Shown: positions 5,944 to 6,736 of the stretch, one piece after another
Position numbering within the stretch: the first letter of the stretch is position 1
Layout: each line of letters begins with the position of its first letter
The notes under the pieces: generated by a model
Database searches by the model: none
Seen by the model: only the letters and a program-made list of their open reading frames with translations
What the model was told of the DNA's origin: nothing
Origin: Bacteroidota bacterium
GTDB lineage: Bacteria > Bacteroidota > Ignavibacteria > SZUA-365
Direction: 5' to 3'
NCBI GenBank assembly: GCA_018224345.1
Contig: JAGTUW010000288.1
Span: forward strand, 1-6,736
Length of the DNA stretch: 6,736 nucleotides
Program-made: the position numbers and the translations under genes

Positions 5944-6627
5944 ATGAACATGGTACAGGTACATACTGCGCACTCTGTACAGGCAATGATGAATGCCGCC
6001 GGGTATCCTGTCAGTGATGCACAGCGCGATATGCTGTCGGCTTACGCCAGTCTGTTGCTGGAGTGGAACGGCGTCGTCAATCTGATCTCGCGCAAGGACG
6101 AAGGGCAGCTCTGGCGCAATCATATACTGCACGCGCTGGCGGCGCTGCTGACTGTTGATCTGCCGCGAGAGGGCCGCATGCTCGATCTGGGGACCGGGGG
6201 CGGACTCCCGGGAATACCGCTGGCAATCTTGCTGCCGCAGGTCGAATTCACACTCGTCGATTCCATCGCAAAAAAAACCCGCGCCGTCAGTGATATCGCT
6301 GACCGTCTCGGATTGCGCAATGTCACTGTGCATCGGGGCAGGGCGGAGGACGCCGCACTGCTGCAGACCTGCGGGAAGCGCATGGACGTCGTACTTGCGC
6401 GCGCGGTCACGCAGTTGCCGGCTCTGGTGCGATGGAGTTTCCCGCTGCTGCGCGCGCAGGGACTTCGTCGGCTGATCGTATGGAAAGGCGGTGCGCTCGA
6501 GGCGGAAATCGCGGAGGCACGACGGCACCCGAAGGTGCACGCCATCAGCGAGGATGCACTGCACGTGCCGGATGAGCCCTGGTACGAAAGGGAGGAAAAG
6601 AAAATCATCGAGGTGGAATTCAGATGA
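5944..6627 (+). CDS. rsmG: 16S rRNA (guanine527-N7)-methyltransferase RsmG (GidB)
   Basis: A 227-residue cytosolic enzyme that uses S-adenosylmethionine to methylate N7 of G527 (E. coli numbering) in 16S rRNA of the small ribosomal subunit. In other bacteria its loss gives low-level streptomycin resistance. The family pattern is clear: LLLEWNGVVNLISRK (W41, N46) and NHILHAL (H60) in the N-terminal part, then the SAM-binding loop LDLGTGGGLPGIP at 80-92, the acidic residue in LVDS (D106), LARAV with R153, and WKGG at 180-183. The length is slightly above the usual about 205-220 residues. In place of the common HILDS it reads HILHA, a local substitution. The start may be 5944 or 5950 (MNM); neither has a Shine-Dalgarno sequence. 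It is 44 bp after the lipoprotein gene and overlaps the next gene by ATGA. The common partner mnmG (gidA) is not adjacent. Confidence 0.95.
   Translation: MNMVQVHTAHSVQAMMNAAGYPVSDAQRDMLSAYASLLLEWNGVVNLISRKDEGQLWRNHILHALAALLTVDLPREGRMLDLGTGGGLPGIPLAILLPQVEFTLVDSIAKKTRAVSDIADRLGLRNVTVHRGRAEDAALLQTCGKRMDVVLARAVTQLPALVRWSFPLLRAQGLRRLIVWKGGALEAEIAEARRHPKVHAISEDALHVPDEPWYEREEKKIIEVEFR
6610..6616 (+). promoter_or_regulatory. Ribosome binding site inside the end of rsmG for the downstream lipoprotein
   Basis: GAGGTGG lies seven bases before the ATG at 6624, within the last rsmG codons (E-V-E). This is one of only two clear Shine-Dalgarno sites in the window, and supports the overlapping start at 6624. 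Confidence 0.6.
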
Positions 6628-6736
6628 AATACCTGTTCCCTTTCATCATTGTCCTGTTGCTTCTTCTGCCGGGCTGTACCCTGATACGCAGTATCACCGG
6701 AGCAAATGTCGATCATGCGCGTTATGAGAAAGCACG
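6624..6736 (+). CDS. N-terminus of a lipoprotein, cut by the window edge
   Basis: An open frame begins at ATG 6624, overlapping the rsmG stop as ATGA, and continues without a stop to the end of the window (37 codons plus two bases). The translation starts MKYLFPFIIVLLLLLPGC, a textbook lipoprotein signal peptide: a lysine, a long hydrophobic run, and an LPGC lipobox with C18 as the lipidated residue. The mature part seen so far (TLIRSITGANVDHARYEKA) matches no family I recognise. The site at 6610-6616 supports translation. The overlap implies co-transcription with rsmG. The function is unknown; membrane anchoring in the periplasm or at the outer membrane is inferred from the signal alone. Confidence 0.8.
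   Translation, partial: MKYLFPFIIVLLLLLPGCTLIRSITGANVDHARYEKA

Noticed and set aside
6270..6277. Run of eight A in rsmG as a possible slippage or phase-variation site
   Set aside because: The frame reads through normally (Ile-Ala-Lys-Lys-Thr) and the conserved RsmG motifs continue on both sides. No out-of-frame product of interest is visible.

Overview
The window looks like chromosome from a fairly GC-rich member of the Bacteroidota/Chlorobiota (FCB) group. The first gene encodes a large exported protein ending in a type A type IX secretion (T9SS) sorting domain, which is essentially confined to that group. Several genes also start without a Shine-Dalgarno sequence, and the outer-membrane gene complement (WD40-like plus OmpA lipoprotein, small beta-barrel) is typical of it. 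I cannot name a genus; an environmental Ignavibacteria/Kapabacteria-like or similar deep lineage is a guess. All real genes are on the + strand.

Layout. Positions 1-131 are a long imperfect palindrome built from a CACNAA octamer, an AT-rich non-coding repeat that can fold into one hairpin. A sigma70-like promoter (147-175) and a Shine-Dalgarno site (195-200) then lead into a tight three-gene unit. Gene 1 (206-3346) is a 1046-residue secreted protein: signal peptide, unassigned beta-rich N-terminal region, two tandem 119-residue Ig-like cassettes, an IgGFc-binding-type domain and the T9SS sorting domain. Gene 2 (3375-4328) is a probable 8-stranded outer-membrane beta-barrel. Gene 3 (4328-5899), starting inside the stop codon of gene 2, is a lipoprotein with a WD40-like (PD40) propeller, a small beta domain and an OmpA-type peptidoglycan-binding domain. 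A second unit follows: rsmG (5944-6627), the 16S rRNA m7G527 methyltransferase, overlapping by 4 bp a lipoprotein gene that runs off the right edge (6624-6736).

How the genes may work together (inference). Gene 1 would cross the outer membrane by T9SS and end up on the surface or in the medium. Genes 2 and 3 together resemble an OmpA split in two, with the barrel in one protein and the periplasmic peptidoglycan anchor in the other. The domain order of gene 3 also matches the T9SS component PorE apart from the missing TPR region. The three genes may therefore form a dedicated surface-protein export or anchoring module. The rsmG unit appears functionally unrelated. The most unusual items are the palindromic octamer element and the cargo/barrel/PorE-like gene set.
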